Shown piece after piece: positions 36,271 to 44,780 of a stretch of DNA of 64,000 nucleotides. This stretch comes from Flammeovirga kamogawensis. Its GTDB lineage: Bacteria > Bacteroidota > Bacteroidia > Cytophagales > Flammeovirgaceae. The notes below the pieces were generated by a model. The model was not told the DNA's origin. It saw only the letters and a program-made list of their open reading frames with translations, and ran no database searches. Position 1 is the stretch's first letter; each line of letters begins with the position of its first letter. The stretch covers positions 1,488,001-1,552,000 of the forward strand of contig NZ_CP076128.1 in NCBI RefSeq assembly GCF_018736065.1. Reading direction: 5' to 3'. The translations under genes and the position numbers were made by a program.

Positions 36271-38359
36271 AAACGGACAAACAATATTAGAAGAAGTTCC
36301 TGCACCACAAGTTAAAAGTGGCTGTGTATTAATACAAACAACTCGTACATTAGTTTCGTTAGGTACTGAAAGAATGCTTGTTGAATTTGGTAAAGCTAGT
36401 TATATAGAAAAAGCACGTCAGCAACCAGATAAAGTAAAAATGGTTTTAGATAAAATGAAAACAGATGGTGTTATGCCAACTGTCGAAGCCGTTTTTAATA
36501 AATTAAACCAACCCTTACCATTAGGGTATTGTAATGTAGGCAAAGTAGTTGCCGTAGGAAAAGGAGTGAGTACCTTTAAAGTGGGTGACCGTGTTGCATC
36601 CAACGGTAACCATGCAGAGTTTGTTAACGTACCCGAGAACTTAGTAGCAAGTATTCCGGATAATGTTACCGATGAAGAAGCTGCCTTTACTGTGATAGGT
36701 TCAATTGGACTTCAAGGTATTCGTTTATTAAATCCAACTTTTGGGGAAACGATAGTTGTAGTTGGTCTAGGTCTAATTGGTCTTGTTACTGCGGAGTTAT
36801 TAAGAGCAAATGGTTGTATTGTAATCGGTTTTGATTTTGATCCTCAAAAAGTAGAAATGGCAAAATCAAAAGGTATTAATGCGATCAACCCTGCTGAAGG
36901 AACAGACCAAGTTAAGTACGTTTTAGAACAAACCAATAATATTGGTGCTGATGGTGTTATTATTACGGCTTCCGCTAAAGGAAACGAGATCATTTCTCAA
37001 TCTGCCAATATGTCTCGTAAGAGAGGTAGAATAATTTTAGTGGGTGTTATTGGTCTAGATATAAGTAGAGCCGATTTTTATGAAAAAGAATTAACTTTCC
37101 AGGTATCTTGTTCGTATGGTGCTGGGCGTTATGATGAAGACTACGAACAAAAAGGAAATGATTACCCAATTGGCTATGTAAGATGGACTGAAAAAAGAAA
37201 TTTTGAAGCAATTTTACAGGCTATCTCTAGTAAACAATTACAAGTTACCCCACTTATTACAGAAAGAGTTTCTTTAAACAATTACGAAGAGATCTATGGA
37301 GATATGAAAAAAGCAGGCTCCATTGCTTCAATTCTAGAATTTCCAGAAAATAGCCAACGCACTAATGTGGTTACTATTACTCCAAATAATTTTAACAATG
37401 CAAAAGGAGTGTATGGTATTGTAGGTGCAGGTAATTATACCTCTTCTATGATTATTCCACGTTTAAAAGAAGTAAATGCACACTTAAAGTATATTGCAAG
37501 TGCTGGTGGTTTATCTTCTGCAATTCTTGCTAAAAAAGGAGGTATCACTAATGCAACAACTGATTACCAAGAAATTTTAAACGACAAAGAAGTTGATACT
37601 GTAATTATTACAACCCGTCATGACTTACATGCAGGGATGGTAATGAAAGGACTACAAGCAAATAAAAATGTTTTTGTAGAAAAACCTCTTTGTTTAAATA
37701 CACAAGAATTAGAAGAAATAATAACTACCTATAAAGAAAGTAAAGGTACACTAACAGTTGGTTTTAATAGAAGGTTTGCACCTTTAGCTACCAAAATGAA
37801 AAGCTTAGTTGGCAATGGTCCTAAAAATATTGTAGCCACAATGAATGCAGGAGCTATTCCTCCAGAAGTTTGGGTACATGATATGGAAGTAGGTGGTGGT
37901 CGAATTTTAGGAGAAGCTTGTCACTATGTAGATCTATGTTCGTATTTAGCAGGAAGTAATGTTACAGAAGTTTGTATGAATAGTATGGGGACTAACCCAT
38001 CAGATAATACAGATAATGTTTCTATACTTCTTAAATACGAAAACGGTACCAATGCTGTAATTAACTATTTTGCAAATGGTAGCAAAGCTTATAGTAAAGA
38101 ACGAGTAGAAGTTTTTACACAAGAACGTACATTAATAATGGACAATTGGAGAACTTTAAAAGGTTATGGATTTAAAGGGTTCAGTACAGCTAAAACAGCA
38201 CAAGACAAAGGTCAAAAAGTTCAGTTTAAATTATTAAATGAACGTATACAAACAGGTGGAGAACCAATAGTACCATTCGATTCAATAATAAATACAACAA
38301 AAGCGTCAATAGCAGCCATCGATTCCTTAAAAGAAGGAAAATGGATAAAAATTGACTAA
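36245..38359 (+). CDS. bi-domain dehydrogenase (zinc-ADH plus Gfo/Idh/MocA)
   Basis: A 704-residue natural fusion. Residues ~1-350 are a medium-chain (zinc-ADH) dehydrogenase: SLGTERMLVEFGKA, GYCNVGKVVAVGKGVSTFKVGDRVA (in part), and the nucleotide motif VVGLGLIGLVTAELL. Residues ~375-704 are a Gfo/Idh/MocA domain: GIVGAGNYTSSMI, FVEKPLCLN, VGFNRRFAPLA and the EACHYVDLCSYL helix. This fusion recurs beside heparinase-fold proteins and WbuB-type glycosyltransferases in bacterial polysaccharide loci, as here. The substrate is not established. Confidence 0.9.
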   Translation: MKQIIQDLKNGQTILEEVPAPQVKSGCVLIQTTRTLVSLGTERMLVEFGKASYIEKARQQPDKVKMVLDKMKTDGVMPTVEAVFNKLNQPLPLGYCNVGKVVAVGKGVSTFKVGDRVASNGNHAEFVNVPENLVASIPDNVTDEEAAFTVIGSIGLQGIRLLNPTFGETIVVVGLGLIGLVTAELLRANGCIVIGFDFDPQKVEMAKSKGINAINPAEGTDQVKYVLEQTNNIGADGVIITASAKGNEIISQSANMSRKRGRIILVGVIGLDISRADFYEKELTFQVSCSYGAGRYDEDYEQKGNDYPIGYVRWTEKRNFEAILQAISSKQLQVTPLITERVSLNNYEEIYGDMKKAGSIASILEFPENSQRTNVVTITPNNFNNAKGVYGIVGAGNYTSSMIIPRLKEVNAHLKYIASAGGLSSAILAKKGGITNATTDYQEILNDKEVDTVIITTRHDLHAGMVMKGLQANKNVFVEKPLCLNTQELEEIITTYKESKGTLTVGFNRRFAPLATKMKSLVGNGPKNIVATMNAGAIPPEVWVHDMEVGGGRILGEACHYVDLCSYLAGSNVTEVCMNSMGTNPSDNTDNVSILLKYENGTNAVINYFANGSKAYSKERVEVFTQERTLIMDNWRTLKGYGFKGFSTAKTAQDKGQKVQFKLLNERIQTGGEPIVPFDSIINTTKASIAAIDSLKEGKWIKID

Positions 38360-38377
38360 TTATATAATACTATTTAA

Positions 38378-38414
38378 ACTAACCCATGATATGCTCTATC
38401 ATGGGTTTCTTTTT
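38378..38414 (+). terminator. intra-operon hairpin, terminator- or attenuator-like
   Basis: AACCCATGATA (38380-38390) and TATCATGGGTT (38396-38406) form an 11-bp perfect stem with a 5-base loop, followed by T-CTTTTT. It lies between the bi-domain dehydrogenase and the ATG of the heparinase-fold gene at 38415. Confidence 0.65.
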
Positions 38415-40001
38415 ATGAAGATAAAACAGTTATTCCATACCTTAAAATACCTAAAACCAATACAGCTTGGTTACCGTATTTACTATATTCTAAGAGGACA
38501 TCATAGAAAACTATTACCTAAAACATATAGTTCTTATAAAAAAGATAGAACACTAATATTTTTACACTACCCTAGTCTCACTAATACAAATTCATATAAT
38601 GACGGAAATTTCAATTTTCTAAATATCTCTAAACAATTTTCTAATACAATAGATTGGAATTTTAATGAATATGGAAAACTATGGACTTATAATTTAAATT
38701 ATTTTGATTTTCTACAACAAGAAACAATTTCAAAAGTACAAGCAATAGAGCTAATCTACAGTTATATAGAGCAAAAAGATAAATTGAAAGACGGGACCGA
38801 GCCCTACCCTATCTCTCTAAGAGGAATAAATTGGGTGAAATTCCTAACACAAAATAAAGTACAGGATAATCAAATCGACACTCTACTTTATGTACATTAT
38901 CAACAATTAAATGATCATTTAGAATACCATTTATTAGGAAATCACCTCTTAGAAAATGGTTTTTCACTATTATTTGGAGCATTTTATTTTCAAGATGAAA
39001 AGTTACATGCTTCAGGACAAAAAATAGTAATCCAAGAACTTGAAGAACAAATACTAACAGATGGTGCGCATTTTGAGTTATCGCCCATGTACCATCAAAT
39101 TCTTCTGCATAGACTCCTTGATTGCATTAACCTATACACTTCAAACCCTACTCTATTTACCAACCAAGATAAGGTTTTAACAAAACTAATAGAGAACGCG
39201 TCAAGAATGCTCAGCTGGCTCAATACTATTACTTACAAAAATGGAGATATCCCTATGGTGAATGATGCTGCATGGGGAATTGCAGCAAGTACAACTGATT
39301 TAATCAAATATGCAGATCGTTTAGGGATAATAACAATTAACAAACCATTATCAACGTCGGGTTACAGAAAAGTAAATAATGAGCACTATGAACTTTTAAT
39401 AGATGTTGGAAGCATTGGACCAGATTATATTCCAGGACATGCACATTCTGACACATTCAATTTTGAATTGTATGTTCAAGGTGTGCCATTTATTGTAGAT
39501 ACAGGTACTTCTACTTATGAAAAAAATACGAAAAGGCATTCTGAAAGAATTACTAAAGCACACAATACTGTGCAAATTGGTAGTATTGAGCAATCTGATG
39601 TTTGGGGAGGATTTAGGGTTGGAAAACGTGCAAAAATAATAGCGTTAGAAGAAAATAACCATTCAATTAAAGCTAAACATGATGGTTATAAATCAATAGG
39701 CTGCCAACATCAACGCACTTTCAAGTTTGATAAAAAATTCATTACAATTGAAGATCAATTAATAAGCTCTAAAGAAACGAATGGTAAAGCATACCTTCAT
39801 TTTCACCCTGATGTTTCAATTACTACAGATTTAGATAAAATAACTCTATGTAATTCTAGTATATTTGTTACAATAAAATTATCGTGTGGTTACACTATAG
39901 AAGAATACGAATGGGCTGCAGGGTTTAACATTTATAGAAATGCAAAAATGCTGATTATTTCCTTCAGAACTGAACTAACAACAACTATTAGTATACAATA
40001 A
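38415..40001 (+). CDS. heparinase II/III-family protein
   Basis: A 528-residue protein from the ATG at 38415. The longer frame from 38352 would run through the hairpin and lacks family similarity. An N-terminal alpha-toroid region (HTLKYLKPIQLGYRIYYILRG, then NGDIPMVNDAAWG) is followed by the beta-sandwich Hepar_II_III domain (PGHAHSDTFNFELYVQG, DTGTSTYEKN, R-x-T-K-A-H-N-T-V). No signal peptide. In synthesis clusters such proteins are thought to modify or trim polymer intermediates, with His/Tyr residues as lyase catalysts. Whether it is an active lyase is unknown. It overlaps the next ATG (TAATG). Confidence 0.88.
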   Translation: MKIKQLFHTLKYLKPIQLGYRIYYILRGHHRKLLPKTYSSYKKDRTLIFLHYPSLTNTNSYNDGNFNFLNISKQFSNTIDWNFNEYGKLWTYNLNYFDFLQQETISKVQAIELIYSYIEQKDKLKDGTEPYPISLRGINWVKFLTQNKVQDNQIDTLLYVHYQQLNDHLEYHLLGNHLLENGFSLLFGAFYFQDEKLHASGQKIVIQELEEQILTDGAHFELSPMYHQILLHRLLDCINLYTSNPTLFTNQDKVLTKLIENASRMLSWLNTITYKNGDIPMVNDAAWGIAASTTDLIKYADRLGIITINKPLSTSGYRKVNNEHYELLIDVGSIGPDYIPGHAHSDTFNFELYVQGVPFIVDTGTSTYEKNTKRHSERITKAHNTVQIGSIEQSDVWGGFRVGKRAKIIALEENNHSIKAKHDGYKSIGCQHQRTFKFDKKFITIEDQLISSKETNGKAYLHFHPDVSITTDLDKITLCNSSIFVTIKLSCGYTIEEYEWAAGFNIYRNAKMLIISFRTELTTTISIQ

Positions 40002-41263
40002 TGAAATTATTATTCTTAACAGATAACTTCCCTCCAGAAGTAAATGCACCTGCAACTAGAACTTTTGAACATTGTAAAGAATGGGTTAAAAAAGGTACTG
40101 ATGTTACTGTAATTACTTGTTTCCCAAACTTCCCACAAGGAAAAGTATACACTGGGTATAAAAACAAACTATTCCAAAAAGAAATAATTGATGGAATTAA
40201 AGTCATTAGAGTATGGTCATACATTTCAGCAAACGACGGTTTCTTAAAAAGAATTATAGACTACAACAGTTATGCTATAATGGCTTTCTTTGCCTCTTTC
40301 TTTGTGAAAACAGATATTATTATAGCCACATCTCCTCAATTTTTCACTGCTTTATCAGGGCAAATCGTTTCCTTTTTTAAGAGGGTACCCTGGATTATGG
40401 AAGTCAGAGACCTTTGGCCTGAATCTATAAGAACAGTAGGTGCCATGGACGAAAGTAAGATACTAGATTTCTTTGAATGGATTGAGTTAAAATTATATAG
40501 ATCAGCAAAAAAAATTATTGTCGTTACAGATAGCTTCAAGACAAACCTAACAGATAGAGGTGTTCCTTCAGAAAAAATAGAAGTTGTTAAGAATGGTGCA
40601 AATATAGACCTCTTTAAACCTATACCAAAGGATAAGTTGTTATTGCAAACCTTAAACTTAGAAAATAAATTTATTGCTGGCTACATAGGTACACACGGAA
40701 TGGCACATAAATTAGACTTTATCATAGAGTCTATTAAAGATCTAGAAGATAAATCAATCCATTTACTCTTCGTTGGTGCTGGAGCAGGGAAAAAAGAAGC
40801 CGTTGATTTAGCTAAAAAATATCAACTTACAAATGTTACTTTTTTACCACCCGTACCGAAAGAAGAAGTTAGCAAATATATTTCAATTTTAGATTGCATG
40901 CTCGTTCCATTAAAAAAAGCAGATACCTTTAAAACTGTTATTCCTTCAAAAATATTTGAAACCGCAGCAATGGAAATTCCAATTCTATTGGGCGTAGATG
41001 GAGAAGCAAGAAGTATAATTGAAAAATACTCTGCTGGATTGTATTTTGAACCAGAAAATAAAGAAGAATTTATTTCTCAATTAATTAAACTTAAAAATGA
41101 TAAAACTCTTTATCAATCGATACAAAAAGGTTGCAACACATTAGCATTAGATTTTGACAGGAAAGTATTGGCTGATAAAATGTATACTTCAATTATTAAT
41201 AAAAAGACTAATAATGAGCACCAATATAAAACAACAAAACTACCAAGTAACCACAGCAGATAG
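40001..41263 (+). CDS. WbuB-like glycosyltransferase, GT4
   Basis: A 420-residue GT-B protein opening LLFLTDNFPPEVNAPATRTFEHCKEW, the signature of the WbuB group (often an L-fucosamine or similar transferase). It has the IMEVRDLWPESIRTVGAM block, an NGANIDLFKP loop and the PSKIFETAAMEIPILLGVDGEA donor site. A short amphipathic region near ~90 may touch the membrane. Its last 50 bases overlap the cysC gene, whose ATG I place at 41214. The exact donor is uncertain. Confidence 0.88.
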   Translation: MKLLFLTDNFPPEVNAPATRTFEHCKEWVKKGTDVTVITCFPNFPQGKVYTGYKNKLFQKEIIDGIKVIRVWSYISANDGFLKRIIDYNSYAIMAFFASFFVKTDIIIATSPQFFTALSGQIVSFFKRVPWIMEVRDLWPESIRTVGAMDESKILDFFEWIELKLYRSAKKIIVVTDSFKTNLTDRGVPSEKIEVVKNGANIDLFKPIPKDKLLLQTLNLENKFIAGYIGTHGMAHKLDFIIESIKDLEDKSIHLLFVGAGAGKKEAVDLAKKYQLTNVTFLPPVPKEEVSKYISILDCMLVPLKKADTFKTVIPSKIFETAAMEIPILLGVDGEARSIIEKYSAGLYFEPENKEEFISQLIKLKNDKTLYQSIQKGCNTLALDFDRKVLADKMYTSIINKKTNNEHQYKTTKLPSNHSR

Positions 41264-41810
41264 AGCCAATCTACTCCAGCATAAATCTGTTGTACTTTGG
41301 TTTACAGGCTTGTCTGGTTCTGGGAAGTCTACATTGGCCAATGCCGTAGAAGCTAAATTAGCTACAGCAGGTAAATTAACCTATACATTAGATGGTGACA
41401 ATGTACGTTTTGGTTTAAATAAAGACTTAAGTTTCACTATTGAAGACCGTACTGAAAATATTCGCCGAATTTCTGAAGTAGCTACTTTAATTTCTAATGC
41501 AGGCCCCATTGTTTTGACTGCATTTATCTCTCCTTTAATGAAAGACAGACAACAAGCTCGAGATAGTATAGGAACTGATAAATTTATAGAAGTCTATATA
41601 GATTGTCCTATTGAAGAATGTGAGAAAAGAGATGTAAAAGGGTTGTATCAAAAAGCACGAAAAGGATTAATTAGAGAATTTACAGGTATCTCGTCCCCTT
41701 ATGAAGCTCCATTACACCCCGAAATAGTAGTGAATACAGCGACAATGTCATTAGAAGACTGCGTAGAAAAAGTAATCACTTACCTATCACCAAGAATAAA
41801 TTTAGATTAA
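41214..41810 (+). CDS. cysC: adenylylsulfate (APS) kinase
   Basis: Phosphorylates APS to PAPS. The 198 residues from the ATG at 41214 match the family length. Present are the P-loop FTGLSGSGKSTLA, DGDNVRFGLNKDL, RTENIRRISEVA, and FISPLMKDRQQAR. It carries no ATP-sulfurylase fusion. Its placement before cysD and cysN, downstream of a sulfotransferase gene, points to sulfation of the polysaccharide rather than cysteine synthesis. Confidence 0.95.
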   Translation: MSTNIKQQNYQVTTADRANLLQHKSVVLWFTGLSGSGKSTLANAVEAKLATAGKLTYTLDGDNVRFGLNKDLSFTIEDRTENIRRISEVATLISNAGPIVLTAFISPLMKDRQQARDSIGTDKFIEVYIDCPIEECEKRDVKGLYQKARKGLIREFTGISSPYEAPLHPEIVVNTATMSLEDCVEKVITYLSPRINLD

Positions 41811-41816
41811 GAAATA

Positions 41817-42722
41817 ATGAGTCAGTATACCTTAAATCATTTAAAGGAATTAGAAGCAGAAGCCATCTTTGTTTTGCGTGAAGTCTTCTCTCAATTTCAA
41901 AACCCTGCCATTCTTTTCTCAGGTGGAAAAGATTCAATTGTCGTTACACATTTGGCAAGAAAAGCATTTCACCCTGCAAAAATTCCTTTTACATTATTTC
42001 ATGTAGATACAGGTCACAATTTCCCTGAAACCATACAATTTAGAGACGACCTCATTAAAGAATTGGGTTGTAAACTTGTGGTAGGTTCAGTGCAGAAATC
42101 TATCAATGACGGAAAAGTACTCGAAGAAAAAGGAAAAGATGCCTCTCGTAATAAATTACAAACCACTACCCTATTAGATACGATAGAAGAACATAACTTT
42201 GATGTATGTATTGGAGGAGGACGTAGAGACGAAGAAAAAGCAAGAGCAAAAGAACGCTTCTTCTCGCATAGAGATGAATTTGGACAATGGGATCCAAAAA
42301 ACCAAAGACCGGAATTGTGGAACATCTTTAACGGACGTTACCAACAAGGAGAACACTTTAGAGCTTTTCCTATTTCTAACTGGACAGAAATGGATATTTG
42401 GCAATACATTCTTAACGAAAACATTGACATTCCGTCTCTGTACATTGCACACAATAGAGATGTAGTATACAGACAAGGTGCATGGTTACCCGTTTCAGAA
42501 TTCTTAAAACTAAGAGAAGGAGAAGAGGTAGTCAATAAAAAAATACGCTTTAGAACACTTGGAGATATTACCATTACAGGAGGTCAAGAATCTGACGCAG
42601 ACACCTTAGAAAAAATTGTTGCAGAAGTTGCCGCAGCACGTCAGACAGAACGAGGTAACCGTTCGGATGACAAACGCTCAGAAACAGCAATGGAAGACCG
42701 TAAGAAAGAAGGATACTTTTAA
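41817..42722 (+). CDS. cysD: sulfate adenylyltransferase small subunit
   Basis: The catalytic subunit of ATP sulfurylase, 301 residues. It has the PP-loop AILFSGGKDSIVVTHLARKA, HVDTGHNFPET, CIGGGRRDEEKARAKER, WDPKNQRPELWN and the C-terminal RQTERGNRSDDKRSETAMEDRKKEGYF tail (in part ERGNRSDDKRSETAMEDRK). It forms APS from sulfate and ATP with CysN. It follows cysC by six bases. Confidence 0.97.
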   Translation: MSQYTLNHLKELEAEAIFVLREVFSQFQNPAILFSGGKDSIVVTHLARKAFHPAKIPFTLFHVDTGHNFPETIQFRDDLIKELGCKLVVGSVQKSINDGKVLEEKGKDASRNKLQTTTLLDTIEEHNFDVCIGGGRRDEEKARAKERFFSHRDEFGQWDPKNQRPELWNIFNGRYQQGEHFRAFPISNWTEMDIWQYILNENIDIPSLYIAHNRDVVYRQGAWLPVSEFLKLREGEEVVNKKIRFRTLGDITITGGQESDADTLEKIVAEVAAARQTERGNRSDDKRSETAMEDRKKEGYF

Positions 42723-42785
42723 TAGAGCACTATTTATCTCCTATTAAAAGCAAACAACAATCGAAACACAACTACTTTTTTTAAA

Positions 42786-44048
42786 ATGTCAACACAAGAT
42801 ACAAACACACAACTTTTAAGATTCACTACAGCAGGAAGCGTAGATGATGGAAAAAGTACATTAATAGGTCGTTTACTTTACGATTCAAAGTCAATTTTTG
42901 AAGATCAGATGGATGCCATTGAAGCTTCGAGTAAACGAAAAGGGTTAGAACATGTTGAACTCGCCCATTTAACAGATGGTCTAAAAGACGAAAGAGAACA
43001 AGGTATTACTATTGATGTAGCCTACCGCTATTTCGCCACACCAAAACGTAAATTTATTATTGCAGATACACCCGGCCATATTCAATATACAAGAAATATG
43101 GTTACCGGTGCCTCTACAGCAGACCTCGCACTCATATTAATCGATGCAAGAAAAGGAGTCATCGAACAAACAAAACGTCATTCATTTATTGCCTCACTGT
43201 TACAAATCCCTCATGTTGTAGTTTGTATTAATAAGATGGACTTGGTAGACTATTCAGAGGAAGCTTACAATAAAATTGTCGAAGAATACAAAGACTTTGC
43301 GGCTAAATTAGAGATTAAAGATTTTAGATTCATTCCTATTAGTGCCCTCAAAGGAGATAATGTAGTAGATCGCTCTAAAAATACGACATGGTATGAAGGC
43401 GAGACCCTATTACACACACTAGAAACCATCCATATTGCCAATGATTACAACTTTGTAGATGCCCGTTTCCCAGTACAAACAGTCATCCGCCCCCACTCAT
43501 ACGAATACCACGATTTTAGAGGGTATGCCGGAAGAGTAGCCAGTGGTATCTTCAAAAAAGGAGACGAAGTAATTGCCATTCCTTCAGGCTTCACTTCTAA
43601 AATAAAAAGCGTGGAAACTTTTGAAGGAGAAATTACTGAAGCATTCCCCCCAATGTCCGTTGCAATCACTTTAGAAGACGATGTCGACATTAGTCGCGGA
43701 GACATGCTTGTAAAACCCAACAACCAAGCAAAACAAACACAAGACATAGACGCAACAGTTTGTTGGTTAAACAATACTCCTCTTAAACCTTCTTCTAAAT
43801 ATGCTTTAAAACACACTTCTAATGATGTAAGAGCTGTAGTGAAAGAAGTTGTTTATAAAGTAGATATTAACAACCTTCACAAAGTAGAAGACGATAAAAC
43901 TGTAAAAATGAACGACATTGTACGTTTAAGATTACGCACTACAAAACCCCTTCTATGTGATGCCTATAGAAGAAACCGTGTAACAGGTAGCTTTGTACTT
44001 GTAGATGAAGGCACAAATGAAACTGTTGCAGCTGGCATGATCATCTAA
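42786..44048 (+). CDS. cysN: sulfate adenylyltransferase large subunit (GTPase)
   Basis: The GTP-hydrolysing subunit of ATP sulfurylase, 420 residues. The G-domain motifs are G1 AGSVDDGKSTLIGRLL, DTPGH (G3) and NKMDL (G4), with switch residues EREQGITIDVAYRYF. EF-Tu-like beta-barrel domains follow. It lacks the C-terminal CysC-like extension of CysNC fusions, which matches the separate cysC gene. A ~60-base gap follows cysD and only 7 bases separate it from the DUF2061 gene. Confidence 0.96.
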   Translation: MSTQDTNTQLLRFTTAGSVDDGKSTLIGRLLYDSKSIFEDQMDAIEASSKRKGLEHVELAHLTDGLKDEREQGITIDVAYRYFATPKRKFIIADTPGHIQYTRNMVTGASTADLALILIDARKGVIEQTKRHSFIASLLQIPHVVVCINKMDLVDYSEEAYNKIVEEYKDFAAKLEIKDFRFIPISALKGDNVVDRSKNTTWYEGETLLHTLETIHIANDYNFVDARFPVQTVIRPHSYEYHDFRGYAGRVASGIFKKGDEVIAIPSGFTSKIKSVETFEGEITEAFPPMSVAITLEDDVDISRGDMLVKPNNQAKQTQDIDATVCWLNNTPLKPSSKYALKHTSNDVRAVVKEVVYKVDINNLHKVEDDKTVKMNDIVRLRLRTTKPLLCDAYRRNRVTGSFVLVDEGTNETVAAGMII

Positions 44049-44055
44049 TCCTCCT

Positions 44056-44496
44056 ATGGGTAAAATTATCAATAGAAAATTATTAAAAGCCATTTCCTGG
44101 CGATTTTGGGGTACACTAGATACCGTATTATGGGGATGGCTTTTTTCAGGAGATAGCCACATTGGTTTTAGTATAGGAGGTTTTGAACTCATCACAAAAA
44201 TCTCTTTGTACTACGGTCACGAGTGGATTTGGGAAAGATGGGCAAAATTTGCTTTCTGGCAGAAAAGAAAAAATCGTTATCGTCACCTTGCTAAATCTAT
44301 TACATGGCGTGCTGTAGGTACCATAGATACTATTGTATTGGCTTGGATCATTTCAGGCAATCCATTAATTGGGCTAAAAGTAGGTGCAGCAGAAGTAATT
44401 ACAAAAATTGGTTTATTCTATCTTCATGAAAGAATTTGGCATGCTTATTTCCCTGAAAAGACTGTTACAACAGATGAAAAAATAATAATTAAATAA
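44056..44496 (+). CDS. tandem DUF2061 membrane protein
   Basis: A 146-residue protein made of two DUF2061 units: residues ~5-65 (LLKAISWRFWGTLDTVLWGW, ending HEWIWERW) and ~75-135 (LAKSITWRAVGTIDTIVLAW, ending HERIWHAY). Each is likely to place hairpin helices in the inner membrane. DUF2061 genes often follow cysN in marine bacteria, so a role in sulfate uptake or support of PAPS synthesis is suspected, but the function is not established. It is the last gene of the long operon, followed by a strong terminator. Confidence 0.85.
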   Translation: MGKIINRKLLKAISWRFWGTLDTVLWGWLFSGDSHIGFSIGGFELITKISLYYGHEWIWERWAKFAFWQKRKNRYRHLAKSITWRAVGTIDTIVLAWIISGNPLIGLKVGAAEVITKIGLFYLHERIWHAYFPEKTVTTDEKIIIK

Positions 44497-44504
44497 ATTT
44501 TCAT

Positions 44505-44543
44505 AAAATATGAGCCTTTTACTATTTAAGGCTCATATTTTTG
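44505..44543 (+). terminator. terminator ending the polysaccharide operon
   Basis: A 14-bp perfect stem (44505-44518 with 44528-44541; AAAATATGAGCC on the left), a 9-base loop and T residues. It is 9 bases after the DUF2061 stop. Confidence 0.9.
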
Positions 44544-44626
44544 AAAAGTTATTTTTCTTCTCTAATAGAAATCGATAGGTATAACCGTAAAAACAACTCT
44601 TAATAGATTATTAAAATTCAGTTACT

Positions 44627-44634
44627 TATATTTG
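44627..44634 (+). promoter_or_regulatory. promoter -7 box for the WecA-like gene
   Basis: TATATTTG fits the Bacteroidota TAnnTTTG box; the -33 region is weak. It would give a leader of ~140 bases before the ATG at 44781, with a 19-codon open frame starting at 44674 (MNIILKPVHQKLQIKTSTF). Confidence 0.4.
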
Positions 44635-44780
44635 CACAAAGATTCTTAAATAAAAAGCACTTAACATCACAAAAATGAATATTATTCTTAAACCAGTACA
44701 TCAAAAGTTACAGATTAAAACTTCTACCTTTTAAGTAATGGTATACTAGTTGCATAAAAGAATAATAAAATATAAAAAAC

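Noticed and set aside
38352-38414. 21-residue N-terminal extension of the heparinase-fold protein
   Set aside because: It would translate through a terminator-like hairpin and lacks family similarity; the ATG at 38415 fits known N-termini.
42014-42574. Several 78-103 codon frames on both strands within cysD
   Set aside because: All overlap the clear cysD reading in other frames and show no domain.
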